Shown here in pieces: positions 23,067 through 31,582 of a DNA stretch of 64,000 bases (the stretch's first letter is position 1; every line of letters starts with the position of its first letter). A program made the translations under genes and the position numbers. The stretch comes from Phaeocystidibacter luteus. Its GTDB lineage: Bacteria > Bacteroidota > Bacteroidia > Flavobacteriales > Schleiferiaceae. Location: the NCBI RefSeq assembly GCF_008933115.1, contig NZ_WBVO01000001.1:496001-560000 (forward strand), in the 5' to 3' direction. Below the pieces are notes generated by a model, which worked only from the letters and a program-made list of their open reading frames with translations, made no database searches and was not told the origin of the DNA.

Positions 23067-24668
23067 ATGATGTATTTGTACTTCTTCGTTGGGCTCGCCC
23101 TTTACCGCGGCCTAATCACATGGAAATTCTACACTGCCGCAGGTCGACAAGCCTGGGAAGCCTTTGTTCCTTTCTACAACACCTATGTGCTTCTTCAAAT
23201 CACGGAGCGTCCAAAATGGTGGATTTTCATCTACTATGTTCCTGTGGTAGACAACGTAATGGCCATCATTCTTACGTATGAGCTATTACACATGTTCAAC
23301 TTCAGAAAAATCACATTTGCGATTCTTTCTGTTGTCACTCTAGGTCTCTACCTCGGGTATTTGAACTATACCCAGCCGCTAAACTATGGTCAGCGTGACG
23401 ATTCTTGGATTAAGAAAAACCTCGGTACTACGGTCAACGCCATCCTCTTTGCGGTGGTCGCTGCTACCCTCATCCGATCTACAACTTTCGAATCGTATAC
23501 GATCCCGACTGGCTCTATGGAAGAGTCTCTCTACACAGGTGACTTCCTCTTTGTGAGCAAGATGCACTACGGGGTTCGACTTCCTATCACGCCATTCACC
23601 GTTCCACTACTTCACAACGAATTGCCGTTGATTGGAGGGAAATCGTATTCGGATCTCGTTCAACTCCCATACGTTCGTTTGCCAAAGTTCACTGAGGTAC
23701 AATTGAACGACCCCGTAGTTTTCAACTATCCGGCCGATTCAGATCACGATCCAATCGACAAAAAGATGAACTACGTAAAGCGATGCGTAGGCACTCCGGG
23801 AGATTCCATCAAAATTGTGGACGGCGTTCTATTCATTAATGGGGTTGAAAATCAGCTGCCAGACCGAGCCAAGCGCCAGATTAGCTATTATGTGCAGCTT
23901 GACCAGGGTTTCATTTTGAATGAAAACGGACTTGAATACCTACGTGAAAAATTTGAGGTTGACCCAAGTGATATTCAACCTGGACTAGGTACCGTTCAAC
24001 AATCGGCACAGGCGAGCAAATGGAGGTTCACAATGACAGAAGAGAACGCTCAAGCCATGCGCGAATCTGGTTTTGCAAAGCAGATGGAACCTGTGATTCT
24101 TGAATACGGAAATCCTTCGTCCTTCAATCCTGATGAAAGCCGAATCATGGAAGCATCTGCACGTCAGATGTTTATGAACAATAACATCCATGAACCGATT
24201 CAGTATAAATGGACCATTGATAACTACGGATCTGTTTGGATTCCTCAAGAGGGAGCTACGATTGAGCTCAATGAGAAGAATCTCGACTTTTACTACAAGG
24301 CTATTACAGTTCACGAGGGCAACACCCTCGAACAGATTGATGGTAAGTACGTGCTGAACGGTGAAGAGGCCTCTACTTACACCTTCAAACAAGACTATTT
24401 CTGGATGATGGGAGACAACCGTCACAATTCACTCGACAGCCGCTTTTGGGGATTCGTACCTGAAACTCATTTGGTAGGTAAGCCAGTGTTTATTTGGATG
24501 AGTTACGATAAATACGCTCCGGGTGCTAAGAAAATCAGAAATGAGCGCGTCTTCACCACTGTGAATGGTTCGGGTGAGAGATTCTCGTACTTGCTTCCAT
24601 TTGGTATAATCGTGGTTCTCTGGACCCTCATTGGACGTTACCGTCGCAAGAAGAAGGCTCAGGCCTAA
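23067..24668 (+). CDS. lepB: Signal peptidase I
   Basis: This 533-residue membrane enzyme has the long Bacteroidota form. N-terminal hydrophobic segments (about 1-20, 45-65, 80-95) and a further helix (about 120-140) lead into the catalytic domain. The nucleophile Ser is in IPTGSMEESL, the general-base Lys in NYVKRCVGTPGD, and the C-terminal box is MMGDNRHNSLDSR. A large insertion (about 270-400) separates these boxes, as usual in this phylum. A last helix near the C-terminus anchors it again. It removes signal peptides of exported proteins. Confidence 0.95.
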   Translation: MMYLYFFVGLALYRGLITWKFYTAAGRQAWEAFVPFYNTYVLLQITERPKWWIFIYYVPVVDNVMAIILTYELLHMFNFRKITFAILSVVTLGLYLGYLNYTQPLNYGQRDDSWIKKNLGTTVNAILFAVVAATLIRSTTFESYTIPTGSMEESLYTGDFLFVSKMHYGVRLPITPFTVPLLHNELPLIGGKSYSDLVQLPYVRLPKFTEVQLNDPVVFNYPADSDHDPIDKKMNYVKRCVGTPGDSIKIVDGVLFINGVENQLPDRAKRQISYYVQLDQGFILNENGLEYLREKFEVDPSDIQPGLGTVQQSAQASKWRFTMTEENAQAMRESGFAKQMEPVILEYGNPSSFNPDESRIMEASARQMFMNNNIHEPIQYKWTIDNYGSVWIPQEGATIELNEKNLDFYYKAITVHEGNTLEQIDGKYVLNGEEASTYTFKQDYFWMMGDNRHNSLDSRFWGFVPETHLVGKPVFIWMSYDKYAPGAKKIRNERVFTTVNGSGERFSYLLPFGIIVVLWTLIGRYRRKKKAQA

Positions 24669-24671
24669 CCC

Positions 24672-25274
24672 ATGAAGCCAGCCGTATTCTATCCCGCCCT
24701 CTTCCCTCCTACGTCGTACATGGCATGGTTGATTTCCGAAAAGGCGAGTTGGAATACGGCTGCCGCATTTCAAAAAGGTTCATGGCGTAATAGGTACCGA
24801 ATCTATGGTCCCAACGGAACAATGGACCTCTCCGCTCCCATAGATCACTCATCGGACAAATCGAGTTTGAGCAATATCAAGCTTGAACGTCGAAACAATT
24901 GGACCGAGAAAGAGTGGCGCGCCCTTCAAACTGCGTATCGGAATGCTTCTTTTTTTGAAGCAATTGAAGACGAGTTGTCGCGTATCATTTTGAAGGAACA
25001 TGATTTCCTACTTGATCGAATTGAAGAAGCGATGAATTGGATGTGTGGACAATTGCGTTGTGATGCGCCGGCTGACTCATCAGAACAACCTTTGGAGCTG
25101 ATGTCCATCAAGCCTTCAAAGGCAGTCGATGGAGTAGAATATCGACAAGTGTTTTCGCACAAACATGGGTTTCAATCGAATTTGAGCACGCTTGATTTAC
25201 TCATGAATGAAGGTCCTTTGGCCTATGACATTCTACAGCGACAAGCGAAGCTTTTTCCATTCTCTCAAGAATGA
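24672..25274 (+). CDS. WbqC family protein
   Basis: This 200-residue protein begins with the family's FYPALFPPTSYMAWL motif and contains WRNRYRIYGPNG and SLSNIKL-type segments. WbqC-like proteins are often associated with polysaccharide biosynthesis, but the reaction is not well established. It is the last gene of the parA-lepB cluster, three bases after lepB, as in other Flavobacteriales. Confidence 0.88.
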   Translation: MKPAVFYPALFPPTSYMAWLISEKASWNTAAAFQKGSWRNRYRIYGPNGTMDLSAPIDHSSDKSSLSNIKLERRNNWTEKEWRALQTAYRNASFFEAIEDELSRIILKEHDFLLDRIEEAMNWMCGQLRCDAPADSSEQPLELMSIKPSKAVDGVEYRQVFSHKHGFQSNLSTLDLLMNEGPLAYDILQRQAKLFPFSQE

Positions 25275-25323
25275 CCTCATCTCCCTTCCACTAACACTTG
25301 ATGATTGTTAACTTAGCGCACCA

Positions 25324-26694
25324 ATGAAACAGCTACTTACACTTCTCTTTCTTTCAATTTCTGTGCTTTCAGTTGCGCAGGTCGATTGTGAATACACTCG
25401 CACCTACATCATTGCTGCAGAATCGGGAATGAAGATGCGCTCACAGCCTCAAGCGGGCACGCCTGTGGTAACCTACGTCATGCACGACAGCGTGGTTACA
25501 GCCTGTGATGAAACCTTTGGTGCAGCCACATTCGAAGAGATAGATGGACATTGGCGAAGGGTGAACTACAAAGGCAATGAAGGTTACATGTTTGACGGAT
25601 TCCTTACCCGTGTGGACACACCTAGCACCCCAAAAGTAGATTCCACCGCCCTTGTTTCAACTCCGGACAGTACAATCTCAGATAGTGCACTAGCTGTTGT
25701 GCCGAAGCCTGACACCGTACCTCAAGTTCCCCCTTTTGTTTGGGAAAGAACCGAGCGAGACGAAATGCCCTCTGGTGGCCGCTTAGATCAAGGACAAATT
25801 AGAGGATTGGCCACGGCGCTGAGAAAGCACGATCTGCGCATGGATAGCCTCATTGGTTTCCTCCACAAGCTCCCCACTAAGGGAAGTCAAGATTCAGTTA
25901 TTGCCTGGATTGATGCAGGAATGCCAGGTGGAAAGCGAGTAGCTGCTCCCACTGTGGCAGTCACTACTCCTACAAGAACCACTCCTGCAGAAAAGCCAAA
26001 AGAACAAGGTCCGCCGCCTATCAAAATGCAAATGGTAACCGAGGCTTACAACTACTGCGGAGACATTGGCGCTCTGGACCCAAGCATGAATTGGTACGCC
26101 GTTTTGCCTAACGAACAAATGGGCAACTACAGAATTAAGCGAGTGAACTTGGAAATTCTGGTGAGCAGAAGCAGACTCGGCAGTGGCGGAATGGAATTTG
26201 ACATTCGCAACAGCTCGGAAGAAGTTTCACACTTCTTGTTTGGCATTAACCGAAGATTGGACACTACGAGACCCTACCAGCTCGCGCCCGATCGATTCTA
26301 CATTGCTCCTTCTAAACTGTACCCTGGACAGCAACTCCAAACCTACGCCTACTACAACCAGCCTAGCGCAGCTAACGTATTCGTTTCTGCCACTGGAAAA
26401 GTGATTGAAGTTGGTGCGTGCCCTGTCATTGAAGATTATACCCTTAAGATCAATACTCAAGGCCCTCGTGACGAAATCGTTCAAGATATTACCCCGCTGT
26501 TCCCTTCCATGGGTGAATGTGGTATGCCTGATATGTACTGGTTTGGCGATTTGAACGGCGACAACTACCCTGAGCTCATCTATGTTTCTCCTGAGGAGAA
26601 CAAGAACGTCTTCACGATGTTGATGAGTAACGTAAACCTTGAGACTGGTCTTTACGAACTCGCGTCTACCTGGACTATCGAAAAGTGTAAGTAG
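25324..26694 (+). CDS. Secreted SH3-domain protein
   Basis: This 456-residue protein has a signal peptide (MKQLLTLLFLSISVLSVAQ). An SH3-like domain (about 28-95; GMKMRSQPQAGTPVV, WRRVNYKGNEGYMFDGFL) of the kind that binds cell-wall or extracellular ligands comes next. A Pro/Thr/Ser-rich linker and a C-terminal domain with a calcium-loop-like LNGDNYPELIY (FG-GAP/VCBS style) follow. No catalytic motif was seen. It is probably periplasmic or surface exposed. The C-terminal family is not recognised. Confidence 0.8.
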   Translation: MKQLLTLLFLSISVLSVAQVDCEYTRTYIIAAESGMKMRSQPQAGTPVVTYVMHDSVVTACDETFGAATFEEIDGHWRRVNYKGNEGYMFDGFLTRVDTPSTPKVDSTALVSTPDSTISDSALAVVPKPDTVPQVPPFVWERTERDEMPSGGRLDQGQIRGLATALRKHDLRMDSLIGFLHKLPTKGSQDSVIAWIDAGMPGGKRVAAPTVAVTTPTRTTPAEKPKEQGPPPIKMQMVTEAYNYCGDIGALDPSMNWYAVLPNEQMGNYRIKRVNLEILVSRSRLGSGGMEFDIRNSSEEVSHFLFGINRRLDTTRPYQLAPDRFYIAPSKLYPGQQLQTYAYYNQPSAANVFVSATGKVIEVGACPVIEDYTLKINTQGPRDEIVQDITPLFPSMGECGMPDMYWFGDLNGDNYPELIYVSPEENKNVFTMLMSNVNLETGLYELASTWTIEKCK

Positions 26695-26724
26695 ACGAAG
26701 CAAAACCTAACAAAAGAAGAAACT

Positions 26725-28341
26725 GTGGACTTGGAATTCAACAAAAACGAAGACACGCTTAAGCTCTTAGTTTCCGACATGTATTCACGTTGGAAGAAAG
26801 TAGCGAAAGGCGGCGGAGAAAAGCGAATTGCAAAACAACACGCTCAGGGAAAACTCACGGCTCGCGAGCGCGTATCTCACCTCCTCGACGAGGATCGTCC
26901 ACAGATTGAGATTGGTGCTTTTGCTGGCGAAGGCATGTACGAGGAATACGGGGGCTGTCCGAGTGGTGGCGTAGTTGTAGTACTAGGCTACGTGAAGGGC
27001 AGAATGACCATCGTTGTAGCGAATGACGCTACTGTAAAAGCCGGAGCCTGGTTTCCTATTACCGGTAAGAAGAATCTCCGCGCTCAAGAGATTGCGATGG
27101 AGAATAGAATTCCTATTGTTTACTTGGTCGACAGCGCCGGTGTATTCCTTCCAATGCAGGATGAAATCTTCCCTGATAAAGAAAACTTTGGACGTATTTT
27201 CCGCAATAATGCGGTGATGAGTTCCATGGGCATAACACAAATTGCCGCTATCATGGGCTCTTGCGTTGCGGGTGGAGCCTACTTGCCAATCATGAGCGAT
27301 GAAGCCATGATTGTGGATAAAACAGGTAGCATATTCTTAGCCGGAAGCTATTTGGTTAAAGCTGCTATTGGTGAGGATATCGACAATGAGACGCTCGGTG
27401 GAGCGACTACCCATACTGAGATCAGTGGTGTGACGGATTACAAAATGCCGAATGACAAGGAAGCATTGAAATCCATTCGCAACATCATGGATAAAATGGG
27501 AACGCCGGCAGACGCAGGATTTAACCGAATTAAACCGAAGGCTCCTGCCGAAGACGAGCAAGAGATTTATGGATTGATTCCGCGCGATAGTAAGCCCTAC
27601 AAGACCATCGAAGTCATCAAAAGACTGGTTGATGCTGACTCTTGGGAAGAATACAAGAAAGGATATGGCCAAACCATCATTACGGGATATGCTCGTATGG
27701 ATGGATGGGCCGTTGGCATCGTAGCTAACAACCGCGAAATTGTAAAAAGCAAGAAGGGCGAAATGCAATTCGGTGGCGTAATCTACAGCGATTCAGCCGA
27801 CAAGGCTTCTCGCTTTGTGGCAAATTGTAACCAGAAGAAAATTCCGCTTGTTTTCCTTCAGGACGTAACTGGCTTCATGGTAGGTAGCCGTTCTGAACAC
27901 GGCGGAATTATCAAAGATGGAGCGAAGATGGTGAATACAGTAGCCAACAGTGTAGTTCCGAAGTTCACGGTAATCATTGGGAACAGCTTTGGCGCAGGTA
28001 ACTATGCCATGAATGGTAAGGCCTACGATCCACGTCTAATTGTTGCCTGGCCGAATGCAAAACTCGCCGTAATGGGCGGCGATCAAGCCGCTAAGGTTCT
28101 TCTATCCATCGAGAAGTCGCGCATGAGCGATGACTTTACAGAGGAAAAAGAGAAGGAACTTCTCGACAAGATCAAGTCGAAGTATGATGAGCAAATGTCT
28201 CCATACTATGCCGCATCTCGTTTGTGGGTAGATGCGATTATCGACCCGTTAGACACGAGAAAGTGGATTAGCATGGGGATTGAAGCGGCTAACCAAGCTC
28301 CGATCGAAAAACCGTACAACCCAGGAGTTATTCAGGCGTAA
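26725..28341 (+). CDS. Acyl-CoA carboxylase carboxyltransferase (beta) subunit
   Basis: This 538-residue protein has the length and order of methylcrotonyl-/propionyl-CoA carboxylase beta subunits. There are two crotonase-fold halves, with GKLTARERVSHLLDE at the N-terminus, the oxyanion-type GSCVAGGAYLPIMSDE in the first half and NSFGAGNYAMNGKAYDP in the second. It transfers CO2 from biotin to an acyl-CoA, probably in branched-chain amino acid or propionate metabolism. The biotin-carboxylase alpha subunit is not adjacent. The start is GTG at 26725. Confidence 0.92.
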   Translation: MDLEFNKNEDTLKLLVSDMYSRWKKVAKGGGEKRIAKQHAQGKLTARERVSHLLDEDRPQIEIGAFAGEGMYEEYGGCPSGGVVVVLGYVKGRMTIVVANDATVKAGAWFPITGKKNLRAQEIAMENRIPIVYLVDSAGVFLPMQDEIFPDKENFGRIFRNNAVMSSMGITQIAAIMGSCVAGGAYLPIMSDEAMIVDKTGSIFLAGSYLVKAAIGEDIDNETLGGATTHTEISGVTDYKMPNDKEALKSIRNIMDKMGTPADAGFNRIKPKAPAEDEQEIYGLIPRDSKPYKTIEVIKRLVDADSWEEYKKGYGQTIITGYARMDGWAVGIVANNREIVKSKKGEMQFGGVIYSDSADKASRFVANCNQKKIPLVFLQDVTGFMVGSRSEHGGIIKDGAKMVNTVANSVVPKFTVIIGNSFGAGNYAMNGKAYDPRLIVAWPNAKLAVMGGDQAAKVLLSIEKSRMSDDFTEEKEKELLDKIKSKYDEQMSPYYAASRLWVDAIIDPLDTRKWISMGIEAANQAPIEKPYNPGVIQA

Positions 28342-28959
28342 ATGAGTACCAAATCTCTCGCGCTCATCTTTCTAGCTATCATTCTGACTGGTATAGGGTA
28401 CATCGGCTGGAAGAACGGCTACTTCGAACCACAGCCTGATTGGATTAAAGCCAGGGGAATGGTTATCAACAGCTCCGTCAAACCCGGTAGCGGCAAGCTC
28501 GCCACGATCATGACGGAGTATTTCTACGAGGCTGAAGATTCGATGTACTTCGAAATGGCCGATTTGAATCTTGATAGGGAATCACCCGACCCAGGAATTC
28601 AGATTGAAATCGAATACAATTCAAACCATCCTGAGAAGAGTCGTTTCTTGAGGAAAATTGCACCAAAACACGACTATATGCGGAGGTACTATGGCTTTAA
28701 GGGGGATACCACTTTCGCAATCAGCTTGATAAACGACATTGCGTATTACGAAGAGCTTTACCTTGGTGAGCCTATTACGTACGACTACTTTTTCTACGAT
28801 GTTTCAGAAGGAAATCTCGAGTTGTATGAGCTTTTCACGGACGTTGAAAAATCGGCATCCTTTTACCAATTCGGGAATGTGAATACTACAGCCGGGTTGG
28901 GCGACACCATTTATCACAGCCTAGTAAACGTGAAAATGGCGGTGTTTGAAGATTATTGA
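28342..28959 (+). CDS. Membrane-anchored DUF3592-like protein
   Basis: This 205-residue protein has one N-terminal transmembrane helix (about 5-22) and an extracytoplasmic part starting ARGMVINSSVKPGSGK. That part includes a Y-E-Y/N-P-E-K-S-R segment reminiscent of DUF3592 domains (value, tail of a Tyr-rich strand, SNHPEKSR). Function unknown. It starts directly after the carboxylase stop, so probably cotranscribed. Its end overlaps the convergent T9SS gene by seven bases. Confidence 0.7.
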   Translation: MSTKSLALIFLAIILTGIGYIGWKNGYFEPQPDWIKARGMVINSSVKPGSGKLATIMTEYFYEAEDSMYFEMADLNLDRESPDPGIQIEIEYNSNHPEKSRFLRKIAPKHDYMRRYYGFKGDTTFAISLINDIAYYEELYLGEPITYDYFFYDVSEGNLELYELFTDVEKSASFYQFGNVNTTAGLGDTIYHSLVNVKMAVFEDY

Positions 28960-31466
28960 ACGGTGATTTTCCGCACCCATGCGTCCTCTCCTACCATAAA
29001 CTGAAGCACATACGCCCCATTCGCAAGGTTGGCTAAATTCAAGTCGAAATCGGCATTAGATGGGATATATGTCATCACTATCCTTCCGTCTATGTCTGAA
29101 ACAATCACTTCATCCACCAGAATGTCTGAATAGACGTGCAGAACGTCGGTTGTCGGAACCGGACCTACACGCAGCAATTCGCGGTCGCTGCCCGATTGCA
29201 CATTGAGGTGAACGGTCACTTTTTCGCTCATATCGCCCAAGGAGAATACGCTGTAGGTAAACATGTCGGCTCCCAGAAAATCGGGCTCTGGCTGATATTC
29301 AAAGCTACCATCGCTTCTGAGTTGAAGTAGACCATGAGCCGGTGCGTCTTTTAGCACAACCTCCATTTCTCCTCCATTCAGTTGTTCGTCATTGGCTAAA
29401 ACGCCTTCTGAAACGTCTACCACTAGACGTCCGTTCACATCGTACTCGTCCGTCCTTGCAAGCGAGAAGTCTACCATGGTAGGCATTTCTTGTTGCATGA
29501 TAGTATAGCTACGCTTTTCGATTTCCTCTACTTGGGTGACACGTACATAGGTTGGCCAAGTAATGCGATTGGAAGTGTTATGGATATCTCCATCGAAGCG
29601 AACTTCTAGGTGAATACCATCTGTAGTATCGTACTCCGTAACAGCGGTACTGCGATCGTCATCCATTACAATCCGCTGAGTAGGATTGGAAACTTGAAGG
29701 AGCGTCCATGGAATGCGAATGAAGATTTCGTTTGTGTCAATGATAACGGCATCCCTACTACTCTGCCCGCGGAAGCTATCCGTCATGTCGAGGTTTCCGA
29801 TGTACTGAATATCCTGATCGGGTTGGTTGTTTTTCCATCGCACGAGACGCCAGTCACCGGATTGACTAGGCACAGATCGGTACAACTGATCTGGATCTGA
29901 TATGCCATGCCAAATGCCGTAGAGGTCATATGAGCGCATGACGTACAGCTTGGCTGCACCGTCTATCACTTCGAGCAAGAACTCGGCATTGATATTCAGC
30001 GTGTCGCCGTTTGGAAGTACACTTTCCCCTTCGGCATCTCCATAAGTATCGAAAGCCACGTAGAGCGTGTCGCCTTCTGCCAACACTGGATTGGTTTCGA
30101 GGTACACTTCGAAGTCACCTATTGTTGGCTTGGCGTAAACCGTTGTAATCGGACACGCAGCGCAACTGTCAATAAACTCCCATTGTGCGGCAGTGTCGAG
30201 GTAACCAATTAGCCCGAAGTTTTGCTCAGCAGCGGTGTAGTTTGGCCACATGATTCGCGCGGAAGGTGTAGTCTCGTATGGATTCGTAATCCAGGTTTGT
30301 TTGAACCATTCGTCAATCCAGGCAAAATAGAATCCTCCACCGCAATTTGCTGAATAGATGTTCTTGAGCATGCGCATACCGAGTTCACCCTGTTCCCTTT
30401 CAGTATGTCCACCATGATTCATATCACTAGCCGAATAATGCGCCACTCCCCAACTTGAAGGAACACCAAACTCGGCTATAATCAGAGGCATATTCTGGTA
30501 GTGCGACTTGAGATCATGCAAATAGCCGAGGTAGCTGTTCTGACCGTATGCATCCGAATAAGCTCGGTAGGAAGCAGTTTTACTGATAAAATCGGGATAG
30601 TAAGGATAGGCGTGATAGCTGATATACAATCCCGCTGGCGCATTCGAGAAATCAACAATAGAGAAGTCTACCTGAGCGGTATCCTCGTTTCTAAATGTTT
30701 CTTCGGGATGAGGAATGGGATCGAGTGTTGGCCAACTGCTCACCGAAATAGGTCGCATGGTTTGGTATTCATCAAACTCAAATTGAATGAGAGAATCCAT
30801 GTGCGCCGTTAAGAAAACCTCCGCTGCAAACGTGTTTTGTATGCTCAAAAAGCGCCCATTGTATGACGTTGTTGAGGGTCTGCTATCGTTTGCGTTGAGT
30901 ACTTCTTCTGGATAGATCTCCCTCCCCATCAAATAGGCCATACACCATCTACTCGCATCTGTTGTGAAATCACCATACGCTTTCCCAAATCTTTGCGGAA
31001 TGGAAGTGTCGCCGTGAACAGCGCGAACATTAGCCATCATTTCTGCATGAAAGCTGGGGTTCAACGAGTAAAGGTTATGGTCGTAATTCGGAATTTCCTC
31101 TTCTAGCCAAACCCCTTGTATGAAGTACAATGGCTTATCTGGATGCTTCTCATTGTAAGCCGTAATTTCATCGTAAAATCGAGGATAATGCAGCGTGTAA
31201 ATTCGAATAACATTGAAACCGGCCGCTCGAATCATTTCAAACCAACGCTGATAGTCTTGCGTGGTGGCCGCTAACTCACCAGGAAACGTACCCGGCACAC
31301 TCACTCCCAGGTTAATACCTTTCAAAAACATGGGAACATATCGCTCGCCATTCCAAGCAGTTAATGAGGTTGAATCCGTACTAAAAGGGACGGTTAGCGA
31401 AATAGAATCCGTCTGCGCACTCGATAAAAATGAAGCGAACAAGAATGCGATAAAGTACTTGGCCAT
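28953..31466 (-). CDS. Secreted glycosidase-like protein with T9SS sorting domain
   Basis: This 837-residue protein has a signal peptide (MAKYFIAFLFASFLSSAQ). The N-terminal half (about 35-400) looks like a TIM-barrel glycoside hydrolase: MFLKGINLGVSVPG, RAAGFNVIRIYTLHYPRFYD, SYHAYPYYPDF and IIAEFGVPSSWG, whose Glu could be the nucleophile. A middle beta region follows. An Ig/cadherin-like domain (about 690-760; SEGVLANDEQLNGG, GSFEYQPEPDFLGADMFTY) comes next. The C-terminal T9SS type A domain (about 770-837) has LANGAYVLQF. It is likely a surface-attached polysaccharide-active enzyme of unknown specificity. The ATG at 31466 starts the signal peptide; the frame extends eight residues upstream. 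Confidence 0.82.
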   Translation of the reverse strand: MAKYFIAFLFASFLSSAQTDSISLTVPFSTDSTSLTAWNGERYVPMFLKGINLGVSVPGTFPGELAATTQDYQRWFEMIRAAGFNVIRIYTLHYPRFYDEITAYNEKHPDKPLYFIQGVWLEEEIPNYDHNLYSLNPSFHAEMMANVRAVHGDTSIPQRFGKAYGDFTTDASRWCMAYLMGREIYPEEVLNANDSRPSTTSYNGRFLSIQNTFAAEVFLTAHMDSLIQFEFDEYQTMRPISVSSWPTLDPIPHPEETFRNEDTAQVDFSIVDFSNAPAGLYISYHAYPYYPDFISKTASYRAYSDAYGQNSYLGYLHDLKSHYQNMPLIIAEFGVPSSWGVAHYSASDMNHGGHTEREQGELGMRMLKNIYSANCGGGFYFAWIDEWFKQTWITNPYETTPSARIMWPNYTAAEQNFGLIGYLDTAAQWEFIDSCAACPITTVYAKPTIGDFEVYLETNPVLAEGDTLYVAFDTYGDAEGESVLPNGDTLNINAEFLLEVIDGAAKLYVMRSYDLYGIWHGISDPDQLYRSVPSQSGDWRLVRWKNNQPDQDIQYIGNLDMTDSFRGQSSRDAVIIDTNEIFIRIPWTLLQVSNPTQRIVMDDDRSTAVTEYDTTDGIHLEVRFDGDIHNTSNRITWPTYVRVTQVEEIEKRSYTIMQQEMPTMVDFSLARTDEYDVNGRLVVDVSEGVLANDEQLNGGEMEVVLKDAPAHGLLQLRSDGSFEYQPEPDFLGADMFTYSVFSLGDMSEKVTVHLNVQSGSDRELLRVGPVPTTDVLHVYSDILVDEVIVSDIDGRIVMTYIPSNADFDLNLANLANGAYVLQFMVGEDAWVRKITVQ

Positions 31467-31556
31467 GGAGGGGGTTTTAGGTATGGTCATTACGAAGGTA
31501 ATAAGAGATTCGTTGTCTGCTCAATCATCCTTCCAAATTCACACGAGCCTATTTCC

Positions 31557-31564
31557 TATATTTG
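31557..31564 (+). promoter_or_regulatory. Predicted -7 box of the 702-residue T9SS protein gene
   Basis: TATATTTG is a full match to TAnnTTTG, with 18 bases to the ATG at 31583. On the opposite strand TACCTTCG (31500-31493) is a near match for the divergent glycosidase-like gene. Confidence 0.5.
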
Positions 31565-31582
31565 GCTAAAGGCTCACACGAA